Positions 10,168 through 22,363 are shown, numbered from the stretch's first letter. The stretch: DNA of 60,000 nt from Membranipora membranacea (GCA_914767715.1 OU612072.1:22322001-22382000), one strand, 5' to 3'. Notes: a model not told the origin generated them from the letters alone. Translations and numbers: made by a program.

Positions 10168-12580
10168 CTGTGAAAATATGAGAAATCAGTGATGGTTAAA
10201 ACAAAGTATAGTATTCGGAATAATGTTAACTTAACCTATCCAAGTTCCTTATCATGTGTAGTCAATATATCATCTCCCCCCCCCCCCACCCCTACAGGTA
10301 AAGGGCGGGGTAAGATAGCGGATTGTCGTTAACTAACTACTGTATGGCGCCTGTGAACAGAAACTAACAAATCACTCTTAGATAATGTCAATCAGGTACG
10401 CCTTGATCAAAGTTGCAAACCAAAATACCCTGAGCCACAATAGATTGACAATAAAAAGCATACACATAAAATAGCATAAAAACTTATTTTTGTAGATAAT
10501 TTACTAAAGTTATACCAAGTTTAGAGATAGTTGGTTTCTTTTTGTGCGCCATGTCGCACCTGCTCACAAGTTTATGACTAGTGCACTTTGTTACATCTCC
10601 AAACTCAAAGTGTCAAGAATACAACCGAACAATACATTATTATCTTAATACCAGGACAATTACAAGTGATATTATCCGACCTAACCAAACATGACTTGTG
10701 TAACAAACTCTGAACCAATCAGAACTCAGTTCAAAATGCTCAAAACAATACATTGTGGTGGGGAAACTATCCAAATATTCTAGTGCCTTTATCCAACCCG
10801 GATAGATCAATTAGAATATCCCAAAACAAAAAACAACCAATCAGTGATCTTGATTACAGAAATAAACTAGAATAAAATATCAGCCAATTGATTGTAACCT
10901 TGTCTCCCAGCACATAACCAACACGCACGACATGAATAATTGATGCCTATGAGCTCTTGGTCATCCCCGTGACTGTATACCTTTATAGACGTTGACACAG
11001 ACCCCACAAAATGAGCATTCAGCACCCAACCTGGTGATACTACACGCCCTCTCTCAAACAATCTTTGCTCAAATACGTCCCTGACACCTAATTTTTGGAT
11101 TTTTCAAGTCTTTTACATCTGTGACCAACATTTGAGGAATAATGATCTGAAGTAGAAGTGCTGGCTCAATTGGTATGAAAACTTTTTATTCATAAACCTT
11201 AACTTAGCAAGACGCTACAGTCGAGCTAACATTACCGCAATAACTGTACTAAGCCGACCATTGAGTGTGTCTGTTGTTGTTTTCTCCCCATGAAACACTT
11301 ATATTGCGTCTTGTAACTCCCTCCCTATTCAATTGAAGGACATTAACAGGGGGAGGGAGTGTTGAGTATTTCATAAGGAGAAAACAACAGCAGACAAACT
11401 CAATTTCCAGCTTAAAATATAGTCAATGTCATAATGTTAGCTCCGCCATTACGTAATCCTGAAATTGGGATCCCCGAAGATCAAAGTTTTTCAACCAACA
11501 AGTCAGCACTTCTGTTTCAGGACATTACTTCTCTCAAAATAATCACAGAGATTTGAAACTGGGACCTATATATTTGTAAAAAGACATAGATAAACAATAT
11601 ATATTAGGTTAGAGCACTCTCTATAATACCCACATCATTGTAGTGTCTCCTGTATTGGTTGATATCTAAAGGATATAGTTTTACTCAAGTGGCAGCAGGT
11701 GAGATTTTGTACAATTCTGTTTGATCAACAAAACCAAGACATTTTATGTATACTTGTGATCTTATAACTTGTAGATCCCTAATGATATAATCATCTTGTC
11801 TTGTGGATCTAAGAATATTATTAATATTATTCTTAGATCCACAAGACGATTATATCATTAGAGATCTACTGTTAGGGTTACCAAGTGCTCAGATTTTCCT
11901 TTTCACTTTATTAGCCCTGATTTTTAAAATTGGTACTGAAAATATTTATAATTTCTCTTCCTGCTAATAGCTTTTGTTTGGAATAATTTGAGCACAGCAG
12001 GCTAACTTACTGTCTATAGCTCGCCCTCAAAGATTTCCACTGGACTGTATCTTACTAGACAGCGAGTCTTCTACCAGAACATCAGACCAAATATTCCTTC
12101 TCTTTCTGACCTGAGTCACTGCTAATAACATCAGGATAATAATAACAGTTGAAGTAACGACTTATACATTTAGTGTTGAATCTATATGAAAGAGATTACT
12201 GAGGTTTTACATCTCGGACATATCATGATGTCATTTATAGCGAAGGACAGCAAAAGACTGGCTGTTTTTAACAAAACATATTAAATAAAAAAGATTCAAT
12301 TAGCCCAACTTTGGAGTTGCTTCCCCTCTACTCGATTGACTACAAGAAGGAAGCATGTGATACAAATTCAGACGCACTGGATACAAGTGAGCTTTGCGTG
12401 CATTTCTCATTGTACAAATGTAGTGTTTGATACCAATGTTCGTTAAACATACCGCCATCTTCTAGGAGGTTGAACTTTAAAAGTCGAAATCAATCAAGAC
12501 TACGTTCAGCTGATTCAAAAGTTTAGAAGCAAAACTTATAAGGTTACTAGAGAGATATTTAGACTATACACATACTATAC
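10168..12580. other. Copy A intron 2 (2.4 kb), with two hairpin blocks
   Basis: No coding exon is seen. It holds an imperfect stem-loop at about 11270-11400 (TGTCTGTTGTTGTTTTCTCC against GGAGAAAACAACAGCAGACA) and a long palindrome at 11771-11869. The part after 10865 is shared with copy B. Confidence 0.6.
11771..11869. repeat. Near-perfect ~99-bp palindrome, conserved in copy B
   Basis: Arms of about 45 bp (GTAGATCCCTAATGATATAA and its complement) meet at an AATATTATTAATATT centre. The copy B counterpart is at 49939-50036. It could form a cruciform or be a small foldback element; nothing coding. Confidence 0.85.
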
Positions 12581-12751
12581 CTGCATGCTGCCGCCTGTGA
12601 GTAGATAATGATGCCGAGCCGTTTATTTGGAGTTTTCTCTTCTTACCGCTAATATAACCTCTGTCATCACTCAGCTCCGAGTTTGCATCATCTGAGTCAT
12701 CTCCTCTTAACCTGGGGCTCTCTCTGAATGTGTGAGCTCGTGAACATGGCT
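12581..12751 (-). CDS. RAPGEF1: Copy A exon 2: charged and Ser-rich linker
   Basis: The acceptor is tttcag before 12751 and the donor is gtatag after 12581; phases 1 in, 1 out (171 nt). It encodes a hydrophilic stretch containing GDDSDDANSELSDD and a basic cluster GKKRKLQ, which could act as a nuclear-localisation-like or phosphorylated segment (inference). Exon 1 joins it in phase. In copy B the same exon is missing its acceptor end. Confidence 0.65.
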
Positions 12752-13993
12752 CTGAAATAGCGCAACAGATTGAGTAAAGTGCTGAGAAACAATTCAGGGA
12801 CTTATATGCTTGACTTTCTATACTTGACTCATTTTATAACTCCAGAATTTACCTTTTAATTATTGAGGTTCAATCATAACTTTTTAAATGGTACCAACGA
12901 AGTTGCAAATTGAATCAGCACCAGCCAATATGATGAATGATATATTAATTATGACAACCGAAAAAGCCTGGCTTCTGATAGCACTGGTAGAGATAAGATA
13001 GGATATTAATAAACGGCAGCTATCATAAGAGTCAAGGCTTTTGAAAACAATTTAACGTAACAGTATATTTGGTATGATATTGAAAAGCCAGCGTTGAGTT
13101 GGCTGAAAGCGCAACATCAGCGGCTCGTATATCAGCAAGCCGACACACTAAACTGTGTCAAAACAACACTGCTTCATACTCAGATTACATTCTCATAAAC
13201 CTGATAATAGGATGGTTGCTAACAATTCCTCTCAACTCCTAATATAATCTTTAGAATGCTTCAACATTACAAGTCAAACCAGAAGTCTATCTATGGTCTA
13301 GGACAAATAATATGACACGTTTGTGATAGATTTGTAGGGAGGGTTAGTTAAGCAAACATACAGGCATACCATCACAATATGGGCTAACTTAATCATCATC
13401 AGATTAGTCTGTCTCAGGTTAGACAACTGATGCCTCTCTGGGAAATATGTGCTTAGAATGGATTCTGTATCGCTCAAAGATAGCAAATCGAGGCCTCAAT
13501 CCCAAAACTGTCACCGAACAGCCCCATAACTTGCACAATCTGATTGCCAACAGTATGGAATCAAAACACTCCCTGTTGTTGCCACTAAATTTCTGTAAGT
13601 CATTTGCCAATCAGGTGACAATCCTGAGAATGAAGCTTCTATGAGTCATGGATACAGAATTCAATGAGCGAACATTTGCCTGACTGGCAGCAGTAGGTTA
13701 AACTTTAATGTGACCTGATGACATGATAAGCACACGCTGATGACCGAATCTTACCCACACTGGTCACATGATATACTATTGCATGTATATCTTTGATCGA
13801 TAGAGAGTGAATTAATTCATTTAGCAAGAGTACCATCACAAGGAATTTGGTGTGACCACCCATGTTCAAATTTATTAACTATGGGTGGGTACATGTTAGG
13901 TACTCATATTAAATTGACTCTAACGATCAGAGATACACATGATAATAGCGTAGTCTCAATGTCAGTGTGAATCTTATCTTCCCTTATACTAAC
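12752..13993. other. Copy A intron 1 (1.2 kb)
   Basis: No further exon is recognised. It aligns to copy B except that A retains about 170 bp next to exon 2 (12752-12920) that B has lost. ORFs near 13300-13640 are not supported by splice sites or family resemblance. Confidence 0.55.
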
Positions 13994-14159
13994 CTTGAGG
14001 TGCTCTGTAGCTCATAGCCGGATTATTCGGCCGAGGCAACGGATCTGGAGCGACGTAAGAACTCTTTGAACTGCCGCCATCATCACTAGCTTTGATCTGT
14101 CCGACTTCCTCGTTACCAGAATCAGTGCTCTCTCCTTCCTTTACTTCTCCGTCCTCCAT
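13994..14159 (-). CDS. RAPGEF1: Copy A exon 1: start codon and acidic N-terminus
   Basis: The exon opens with ATG at 14159-14157, reads MEDGEVKEGESTDSGNEE, and ends YRAPQ plus one base at a gttagt donor. An in-frame TAA lies six bases upstream of the ATG and no acceptor fits, so this looks like a true translation start and not an internal exon. Vertebrate C3G has a helical N-terminal domain before this point; here that domain is on the opposite strand (19.2-26.0 kb). A short proline motif (PDPLPRPNNP) is present. The paralogous exon is at 51995-52160. Confidence 0.7.
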
Positions 14160-15393
14160 TGTTTATATGTAAGGGGATCAATGCAAGCAACTCTCCTAAA
14201 ACAATATTATCACAATGTTGGCTATCAGGTATTGCGTTTTACGTTTAGGCCTACGCTATGCGTTGACATTTTATGGTCTTATCTTATGGTATATATTGGT
14301 TATAACAGTAGACATGATTGAAACTCCCAGCTACAGAGAGGATGTTCAGAACAGAATATATTGTCATTGCAGAATCAGCCAAGTTCGTCGTCTGCAACTC
14401 CTCCCTCCTAGATGGCCCTAGATCTTTAACATGATTCTTTCTATTTTAAAACAGTCTATTAATTAAAATTATGAATGAAGCATGAATTGAATAGCCTAAG
14501 CCTAGAACATGGCCCCAAGAAACAACAATTGCAAAAGATTGCTATTAAGAGTAAGCTTCTTAATTACAAAATAAAGTACAGTTGTGAAATACCCTTTACC
14601 AGTGGTTCCTACATATCGTAGCAGCGGGTGGATTGTGTATACCCACAAATAAATGTAGCAAAAGTAGAGAGCTGAGCCTAGCATACACGCGCCCCAGCAT
14701 GCAATCACATGAATCCAACATGCATTCAGACAAGCACACTTTGCCTGCCAGCCCATTCCATTGTACTCATTTGTTCACCAAACAAAAGGCCTTTTGTTAC
14801 ACAACTCTCCTAGGTGCATTGGGGCATGTCTCTCTGACATCGGCCCCCAGGGCCTATCCAACATACTACAGCATAGGTGTACTTTATTGTGTAATCTATA
14901 TAATCTATATAAGTGGTCACTGCTTGCTTAGATAATCATTGTTTGATTTGTAAAATCTGCTACATACAACGGATTCACAGAAATCCTCCAGCTAGGGCTA
15001 GGCTAGTAGGGAAAGCTACTTATCTCAGATCCACCACAATGTCAACCATAACTGTGCCATGCATATGAATATTTCACTACAATCACCTCACCTCAAGACT
15101 GCAGACTGTAGATAGCTCAATTTGGCTAGTTCTGCAGACAGTGCATGTATTTTTTCTTCACTCCTCACTTATCATTGTCCAGCTTTGACTTTTCATTTTC
15201 AATTGCAACACTCTTAGAATAGGAGATAAAAATAACCCTCACTTTTGGTAACACATGATTTGATTAGCTGCATTATGATATGGAGTATTGGTATAAGTAT
15301 TCTTGGAGAGAAAAAGTTAGTAGGGCACTCAGGATTACTTTATTATCACATCATTTGTGGTGACTTCGACATTTGGAATCTACTGCTTTAAAG
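14160..15393. promoter_or_regulatory. Divergent intergenic region between copy A and AP2S1 exon 1
   Basis: This 1.2-kb region separates the copy A start codon (minus) from the candidate AP2S1 start codon (plus). The corresponding 0.9 kb in copy B (52161-53059) is well conserved outside a 331-bp insertion specific to A. A shared bidirectional promoter is inferred from the head-to-head layout; no core promoter element is certain. Confidence 0.4.
14564..14894. mobile_element. 331-bp MITE-like insertion specific to copy A
   Basis: The segment has 16-bp terminal inverted repeats (TTACAAAATAAAGTAC and GTACTTTATTGTGTAA, one mismatch). Copy B runs almost directly across this point (52550-52580). It lies in the presumed divergent promoter, so it may have altered spacing. 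No ORF in it has supporting evidence. Confidence 0.65.
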
Positions 15394-15396
15394 ATG
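15394..15396 (+). CDS. AP2S1: Candidate AP2S1 exon 1 (ATG directly followed by donor)
   Basis: The sequence AAGATG|gtatgt gives a start codon whose last base abuts a good 5' splice site. AP2S1 exon 2 at 18068 begins exactly with codon 2 (Ile) after an acceptor, so an upstream exon ending in a lone ATG is required. As I recall, human AP2S1 has the same arrangement. The site is conserved at 53060-53062. The 5'UTR extent is unknown. Confidence 0.5.
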
Positions 15397-15890
15397 GTAT
15401 GTGCTAGCAATTGCAATTTGATATAGCCCAATATAGAACCAGGCCTATGGAACTAATGCCTGATAGTCATGAGAATGAAATGATCATGAAGAAAGAAATG
15501 TATGAAGCAGTTTTTATTATTTTTACTTGCTAACTAATAACATATTAATTAATTTATAAATAGAATTGCTGCCTGCAATTTTGTATAATAATCTTCAACT
15601 TGTAGTGCAGTATGAATGGTAATTTGTATAATTCTGCCCTACCCATGTTAGGGTACTTGTAGTCATGGTGTCACTGACTCAGCACTGTCAGCAGGTAGCC
15701 ACACGACACATTGACTGATTTAACTGTGTGCATGATTTTTTATTCAACCACACTTTACCTAAGCTAAGCGCTGACTAACTGACTTGAGTGAGTAGTAGCA
15801 TGATCACAGAAAGTAACCCTACTCTCAGTACAGACTAGCCAAATAATAATATTGGATTTATCCAAATGTGAGTTCTCAGACTGAAGAGTT
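15397..15890. other. AP2S1 intron 1, duplicated part
   Basis: Aligns to copy B 53063-53490 and then diverges where the LINE begins, marking the right-hand limit of the duplicated segment. No exon is seen. Confidence 0.6.
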
Positions 15891-15894
15891 GCCC

Positions 15895-17440
15895 TGTTCG
15901 CACTGGTCAAACATTAACTTTGCAAGGAACACAACATCTTGACAGAAGAAGAAAATGATAGCAGCAAGACAAACAAGAAATTCTGGGCTTACGTCAAACA
16001 GAAAAGATCAGACAACTCTGGAGTTGGCACATTGCGAGTCAACTCGAAACTAATTACAGACCCTACAGAAAAGGCAGAGGCACTAAATAAACAGTTTCAC
16101 TCTGTCTTCAACCCTGTCTCCCCATCAGAGCCTGTAAACACCGCTGGCTCCAATGACATGTCAAAGATAAAAATCTCTGATAATGGAGTCCTATCTACAG
16201 AGAAACTGACACCAAAACAACATGGATTTCGACCGAAACGATGTTGTGAGTCGCAGCTCATAGAGCTTTTGGCAGATATCTCGGCACTCATGGACCAAGG
16301 GAAAGAAGTTGATGCTTGCTTCTTGGACTTTGCAAAAGCTTTCGACAAGGTTGACCATGTCAAACTTGTCCACAAGCTAAAAAACATCGGAGTCAATAAT
16401 CAAGCCACCAGATGGATTGAGGACTTCCTTTCAAAGAGAACCCAAGTCGTGGTTGTGGATGGCTTTCCTTCCACTCCCTGTAAAGTAACATCAGGAGTTC
16501 CCCAAGGCTCAGTCATTGGGCCCCTACTCTTCACCATCTTCATCAATGACCTCCCTGACTCTGTCATGTCCAATGTCAGACTATTTGCGGATGACACTGT
16601 CATCTATAACACTGCTGACAATCGAGATAAACTCCAAGAAGACCTCCACACACTAGAGACTTGGGAGAAAGAATGGAAAATGAAATTGAATGCTCTCAAA
16701 TGCGAGCATATCAAGTTCAGCCGAAAACGAGAGCGAGGTGTGAACAATACCTTCACCCTGCACAACATTGACATGCCAAAAGCTACCGGAGTGAAATACC
16801 TAGGAATCAAGTTGGAAAACACACTGAGATAGAATGAAAACAGTACGTTTATCACCAGTAAAGCATCGGGTAGACTTGGCTATGTCAGCAGAACTATCCC
16901 CCCGTCGCTCCCGGACTTGAGAAGTCGGGCCTACAAATATCTGGTACGACCCGTCATTGAGTACTCGAGCACGGTGTGGGATGGAGCTCTGACCAATACT
17001 CAGATAAACTCCATTGAAGCAGTCCAAAGAAGAGCAGCCCGGATGGTGTCCAATGTCAGAAGAACTGATCACACCACCAGCACTACAAAACTTCTGGAGG
17101 ACCTGGAGTGGGACACACTCAAAGACCGGAGGGAGAGAAGAAGGCTCGGCATCTTCCGCGCTATGCACTACAACAAGGTTGCTGTTAACATCACTGACTA
17201 CCTCTCTCCACATCCTACACATGGTGGTCAGTCAAGGAAACACCAATCGCAGTATTTTATCCCTCACTGCAATACCAAACTGCACCAGAACAGCTTCTTT
17301 GTGAGCACTGCTAAACTGTGGAACGCCCTACCTATCGGCAGCACCCTCCTCGAGGGACCCCCAGTGGCAGGCTAAGGTTGATGGCGATCGATCTACCGAC
17401 CCTACGTTGCAGACCCGGAACGGAGATGGACAGACGAGAT
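15895..17440 (+). mobile_element. Jockey/CR1-like LINE, 5'-truncated and internally deleted
   Basis: One frame runs 15939-17375 and encodes a reverse transcriptase with the catalytic FADD at about 16584-16595, the preceding GVPQGSVIGPLLF block and a C-terminal region ending LWNALP. A TAG at 16830-16832 interrupts it. The segment after ISDNGV (about 16185) jumps directly to LTPKQHGFRP, so the RT fingers (roughly 100 residues in relatives) are deleted. The endonuclease is missing. It is a dead copy lying in AP2S1 intron 1. Confidence 0.9.
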
Positions 17441-17529
17441 GACATATTGCCACAACCTTCTCACAGAAGTTGGCGATTAACCTTCAAGTACCAAGTAAGG
17501 AAGAATGTGCAAAATGTAAATGTAATAGG

Positions 17530-17645
17530 TCAATTGGGCCAGTTTGTGACACTGTCGCTGCGATGCAGAGTGAGTCGTATCGTAGAGTCGCTGCAGTGCA
17601 TAGAAGCTTATATAGCCTCAGGGAGTATGCAGGCAAATTAACTGT
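17530..17645 (+). repeat. Dispersed repeat related to the copy B insertion at 48304
   Basis: GGTCAATTGGGCCAGTTTGT and the following ~60 bp recur in inverted orientation inside 48304-48535. It is probably a fragment of the same non-autonomous element. Confidence 0.6.
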
Positions 17646-18067
17646 CAGTACATCCTGGGCTGTGGTTGATGCAGGTTTTCTTGGTACATCATTGCCATTT
17701 ATTAGGGTAGTTTTTTTTCAGGTCAATCAGTTCAACATTACACACTGTCATTTCAGATTGATTTAGTATATGGATATGGTTTTCTTTTTGTTCATGACAG
17801 TGTTCTGGTCAATATGAGACTGATTGTCAAAAAATCACTCACGTTTCATCATAACTTGTCTGTATCATGAAAGTATGAAGTCATTGAGAATTATAGGGTA
17901 GTTTAGTTCAACTTTACCAGATCATGTCATCAACAAAACAATTCTTATTTATGTCAGGTCTTCCTCACTTATAGCTTTAGTCATTCCTAAAATACACTAT
18001 GCTATCTAGGCTTATTTCATCCTTGTATGGCTGACATTAATATCACTGATTATGCTTGCTGTTTCAG
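17646..18067. other. Rest of AP2S1 intron 1
   Basis: AT-rich; no exon or repeat recognised except the acceptor (gctgtttcag) at its end. Confidence 0.5.
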
Positions 18068-18217
18068 ATTAGGTTTATTCTGATACAGAACCGAGCTGGT
18101 AAGACACGTCTTGCTAAGTGGTATATGCACTTCGACGATGAGGAGAAACAAAAACTGATTGAAGAAGTTCACTCTGTTGTCACTGTTAGAGACGCCAAAC
18201 ACACAAATTTCGTGGAG
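18068..18217 (+). CDS. AP2S1: AP2S1 exon 2: AP-2 complex sigma subunit, codons 2-51
   Basis: 150 nt with phase 0 at both ends, reading [20 protein letters not shown] through [11 protein letters not shown] at a gtaact donor. This is almost identical to the first 51 residues of animal AP2S1, the small longin-fold subunit of the AP-2 clathrin adaptor that binds dileucine cargo signals at the plasma membrane. The remaining ~90 residues (starting FRNFKIIYRRY in relatives) were sought on the plus strand to 29 kb and not found. The gene is therefore truncated, rearranged, or fused to the exons that follow. Confidence 0.93.
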
Positions 18218-19221
18218 GTAACTAACTCAGGTTCCTATTTAAACCTTCACAGTAGGGCTATGGTTTTCGATGAGAAGTCAAATCAAACTCATCATACCCG
18301 AGCACTGTGTAACAACGCTCAAATCTATACCTAGGCAGAAAATTAAAACTGACAAGGCAGTAAGAAGTGATTTTGCCTGTCATGTTTTGAAAGCCTAGTA
18401 TAATTATCTCGTCTGTTTTCTTTTCTGGATCCTTGTGAAGGATGTAATCATAATCTGCCCAACATCATCCCTGTTGTGTAGGCCCATGTATGTATGTATG
18501 TTTATATTTGGTCTCAATCTCTGAGAAATAAAACTGTCTCTGTAGGGTGCTCTGTAAAAATTATTAAAACTGTTGATTCTGTAAAAATAAATAAAATGAT
18601 AAGACCATAAAAAAATACTATTACTTTTGGAAGACACTATTTAGGTATTTGATACATTCTGCTCTAAAACATTTGGCACGGATCTGCACGCGGAACTTGA
18701 CTGATTGATATCTGCCTGACGGCAGCTGGTTAAGACGGAGTAGTATGTAATGTGCTGCTAAACCCTGCTGCTTCTGCCAAGTTATTCGTAACTACAGGAG
18801 TACATCATTTACATAGTCGCTCAGTAATAAGGTACCAGTAATCTAACAGGAGGGAGGGAGGGGGGTCCTGAGTCCTATCTGGTCTGAGATATTATATGTA
18901 ATTTGTGTTTTGATCTGTGGCTTGTTTAAAATGTTAAAACTTAGGCTGAATCGGATGTTTTGATTAAGAGCTGATCTTCCAAACTTATGCTGAACATTGG
19001 GTGGCCTAGCTAAAGGACTAAAATTTTGGCAAACGGAAAAGTCTAGGCTATTACTGTGAATTTTTATCTCAAATGTGAAAAAAGTGGATGAGCCACCAAT
19101 ATTTCAAATTGAGCCATTTGGGCTCGTTAGCCATGGCTTGGCACAGCTTTCTAGGATGTGCTGGTCTAATATAGTCTGCCTATTTTTAGTTTAATTGTGT
19201 TCGTGGAACTTATGATTGTAG
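18218..19221. other. Intron or intergenic gap after AP2S1 exon 2
   Basis: No AP2S1 exon 3 and no other coding exon is recognised. Ends at a ttgtag acceptor at 19221. Confidence 0.5.
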
Positions 19222-19363
19222 AATGCTCAAGAAGGCGAATCATTCCGAGAAAAGTTTAGACGAGGCGCTCTCAACAGGGCCTCAGCATCAACCTCTGCTC
19301 TTGGGGCAACACTAGCCCGAAGTCTCTCTATCACTGATAAAGACAGGAAGCGGGGCGATGCAG
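19222..19363 (+). CDS. RAPGEF1: C3G N-half exon 1
   Basis: Reads NAQEGESFREKFRRGALNRA and then ATLARSLSITDKDRKRGDA. The acceptor is attgtag; the donor GCAG|gtaccc gives phase 1, matching exon 2. It opens in phase 0, the same phase in which AP2S1 exon 2 ends. Basic and serine-rich, with no domain of its own. Confidence 0.55.
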
Positions 19364-21450
19364 GTACCCCCGACAAGCAGACAGAGAATGGAGAGGTGGC
19401 TGGATGAGGAACTAGGCCTACCAAGCTCTGCCCTGATGAGAAAAGTTTGAGTCTGTTGAATGCTGAGTCTGTACATCCGGTAAGAGTCTCATTTAATAGA
19501 TCATTGAATGACTCTCAGATGAATTTATCACTGAGCGGTTCATCAATCCATCTGTGGGTCATTATTATTATGACAATGGCCTTATAAGCCAAAATTACCC
19601 CGAAGTTAATCCTGTTAGGTAGTAGACCCTATCCTGGGTCACAGCAGGGAGAATGGTCACAGCAGCTACTTACAATAGCATCATAATAATATCACATAGC
19701 TAGTTTTGACTTTAGGACGCCATGTGTGCTGGGGAGTTAGGCAGTAGAGAGTTGATTAATTTAGCTAGCCCACTGTATAGATTGTGTTAATATGGAAAGA
19801 ATATAGATTGTTTAGACAATTGACAAAAAAATGACTTTTCTGTCACTCAATGCTAACTCAATTATCTAAATCAACAATCATTGTAGCATGCTGTGTAAAT
19901 TACTACTTGCACAGACTATTATAAATATGAGCTTTAGCTGCAGTGCCTGATGCTGCTGTACCAAAAATATCTTTGTTATTTAAACTATCTGTATGTCCAA
20001 AGCTTACTAGCCACACTAGATAATAACAACATTTCAATTGGGACTCGTGATTAATCATGAGATATTACTGAATGCCAACTGCAAAAAAAGTTAAAGTTTT
20101 AGTTTCAGTTTACTAGTTTCGGGCAAATGCAGCCCAGAGATCTTTGATTGGCGTAATTCAGGTGTCTCTGCCAGTCGCTGTTCGGGAGTAGAGCCAAATC
20201 AAAACCTCAAAAATACAATCTAGTGATAACGCAATTTGACATTGTACCGAGGTGCCATAGATGTTCACCATTTATTTGTTCATTCCTGAAGTCGAGTGAT
20301 ACAACTAAATTCAATTTCCATGGTTGCTAATGGATGTCATTGTAGCTGGAACCACAACTACTTTGATGTTATTTTGAGCAGTGAAAAAAACTTGTTAGAA
20401 ATATTTTTATTGCTCATAGTACCAGTATAAGTATCAGCTAACATGTAAGTGTTATATAACATTGTCACACTCATACAGTTAGATGATGTCACTCAGCACA
20501 TTCTACATTGTCAGTACAAACATCTGTAGGTATGATCAGTGATTACAGGGTATGAATATCGCAAACACTCTGACAGTCAGCGGGTGAATAAAAACCCAAA
20601 TATAGTACTGGGAGTTGTCTCCTTTGTTCTTCTAGACTGGTTGTTAAGATTTAAGGAATGCCACTTGGCCTTCCTCGATAGATAAGAGAGAATTGGCAAA
20701 TAAGTTTGTAATGTTAAACATCATAGTACTATTAGTGATGAAGATAATATTCCTGCTTGTTTCGGGGAAGTTTATCTCCATGTAATACAAAAACTGAAAT
20801 AAGAGAGCAAAGTGAAGAGGAAATAAATAACTGTTAGGAGTAAAACTTTCTAACCACAACAATCTACCTTTGAGCTTTGAGAAACACTGAAGTTATCATA
20901 AAACTCTAATATGACCTATCTATTTGAGTACCTAGGCGTACAATTAGATAACTTCCTCCTTGTATTCCATTGGAATGTATATTACAGGCAGTACTGTGCT
21001 GGCTTAATTTATAGAGTTTGGGAAGTGAGTTAAAATTTAGTGGCTCATAGTAGGTAGTATATAACCTATAAATTAGAGGAATTAGGGACCACATCCCATC
21101 TTCCTGTTTAGATATAACCTGCCTGAATCTAGTTTAAGAGTTTTATATTTTTGTTAACATGGGCGCTAGTCCGAGCTAGTTTGAGCACAGTCTCATTATC
21201 ATTACTATCATTACTCGGAAATTCAGATCTTAAAATGCGGGACTATTTGTCATGTGTCACAGCCTCTATGTCTTTGGTGACAGGAAATGACAGCTAGAAT
21301 AGGCTAGAAATATTATCCCATAATCTAGCTTTCTCGCCGTCCAAAAGATATCAACCGGTACAAATGTTGGTACCTATTTATGATTATTTTTAAAAATACT
21401 GTGCTGCATCGCGGGAGCGTAGTTTTCATACACTGATTGTTTTCTTGTAG
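19364..21450. other. C3G N-half intron 1 (2.1 kb)
   Basis: No coding exon, RNA gene or repeat is recognised; AT-rich. ORFs at 20644-20862 and 20906-21094 on the minus strand have no supporting features. Confidence 0.5.
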
Positions 21451-21625
21451 ATGTCAGGAAGGTGCAGAATGAAAGGAGGAAGGTAACTCAGGCTCTCAAG
21501 TATATAAACTTTGCGATAGATAAGAGTAACATGATATTATTACCAGGCTCTGCTACTGTAGCTCTGGAGGTGATATTCGGACTCATCACTCTTATCACTG
21601 GTCTTATGTCTAATGAGGATCCCAG
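21451..21625 (+). CDS. RAPGEF1: C3G N-half exon 2: first helices of the N-terminal domain
   Basis: 175 nt, phase 1 in and 2 out, between ttcttgtag and gtaagt. Reads DVRKVQNERRKVTQALKYIN, then LLPGSATVALEVIFGLITLI. The LPGSA..LE core is the best match to C3G. Confidence 0.8.
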
Positions 21626-22246
21626 GTAAGTGAGGAACGGAGGCCCTAGGGGGCTTCAACACGGAATGGCAACCTCAGGGTGCCTCAACATGATAGAGTA
21701 TCAACCGTAGTTTGGTTCCGTGCAGCTAGAGCTTTGACAGTGAATTCAATGAAAAGTCAGATCATCTAGATGTGCAGCGCAGATAATGGAACTGTTTATT
21801 TCATAATTTATCAAGCTCTGATCTCAATTTAAAATAATCCCGGTCAGGGAGGATTGCAGGCGTCTCTATCATTCACTGGTTAATGATGTCACTTCGCACC
21901 CTGAAACTCTGTAAAACCCTCTACCTCGCCACTCCCCCACAATCAGCCCCCTAGCAGTTAACTTTGTTTATGTCACAATTAGAGCTGTTGTTGGTGGTTG
22001 GTAGTTGAATGCCATAACTAAACCAGCAACCAGGAATAGACATGATCTCCTGAGACATGATAACTTTGTTACAGGAGGAGTTGTGCGATTACCTCCACCT
22101 AGCAGTTAGAGTTAGGAGTTGTATCTAACTCCTTGCCTCCAACACTCCAAACATTGATAAATAAAGATATGTTGTGCGTTTGGCAATTTACATATTGGCA
22201 TGTCTAGTATAAACTCTGCTATATTCTCTTGTTGCTATTTTGGTAG

Positions 22247-22363
22247 CGCAGAGCTGACTTATTACCTACAGCAGACATATAATGTTCTGGCTGAGCTCAT
22301 AGAATGGGCTGACGCCGTCATGCTCATGGATATAAAAACCCAACTAGATGTCAACAATGCAAA
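22247..22363 (+). CDS. RAPGEF1: C3G N-half exon 3
   Basis: 117 nt, phase 2 in and 2 out. Reads SAELTYYLQQTYNVLAELIE, then WADAVMLMDIKTQLDVNNAK, matching the C3G helix YQSLANLIRWSDQVMLEG. Confidence 0.85.

Larger units (their letters stand above)
605..14159 (-). pseudogene. RAPGEF1: RAPGEF1 (C3G)-like Rap GEF, copy A (11 exons, 3' part off-window)
   Basis: Eleven exons on the minus strand join with matching splice phases: 14159-13994, 12751-12581, 10167-10037, 9354-9217, 8953-8821, 7704-7592, 6662-6578, 5454-5401, 3056-2882, 1824-1639 and 736-605. The last three encode the RasGEF-N (REM) region and the start of the CDC25 catalytic domain, with C3G-type wording such as EAFLTTYRTF, SHEIAEHLTLIE and EQNEEK. 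C3G activates Rap1 downstream of Crk adaptors; that is known of the family and not shown here. The exons before REM are a Ser/Gly/His-rich linker. An in-frame TGA at 10096-10094 splits the frame, so this copy is either a pseudogene, mis-assembled, or skips or re-splices that exon. The gene continues left of base 1. The paralogous exons in copies B and C support every catalytic exon call. Confidence 0.8.

Noticed and set aside
16097-17641. Several ORFs on both strands within the LINE
   Set aside because: Shadows of the reverse transcriptase frame at 15939-17375.
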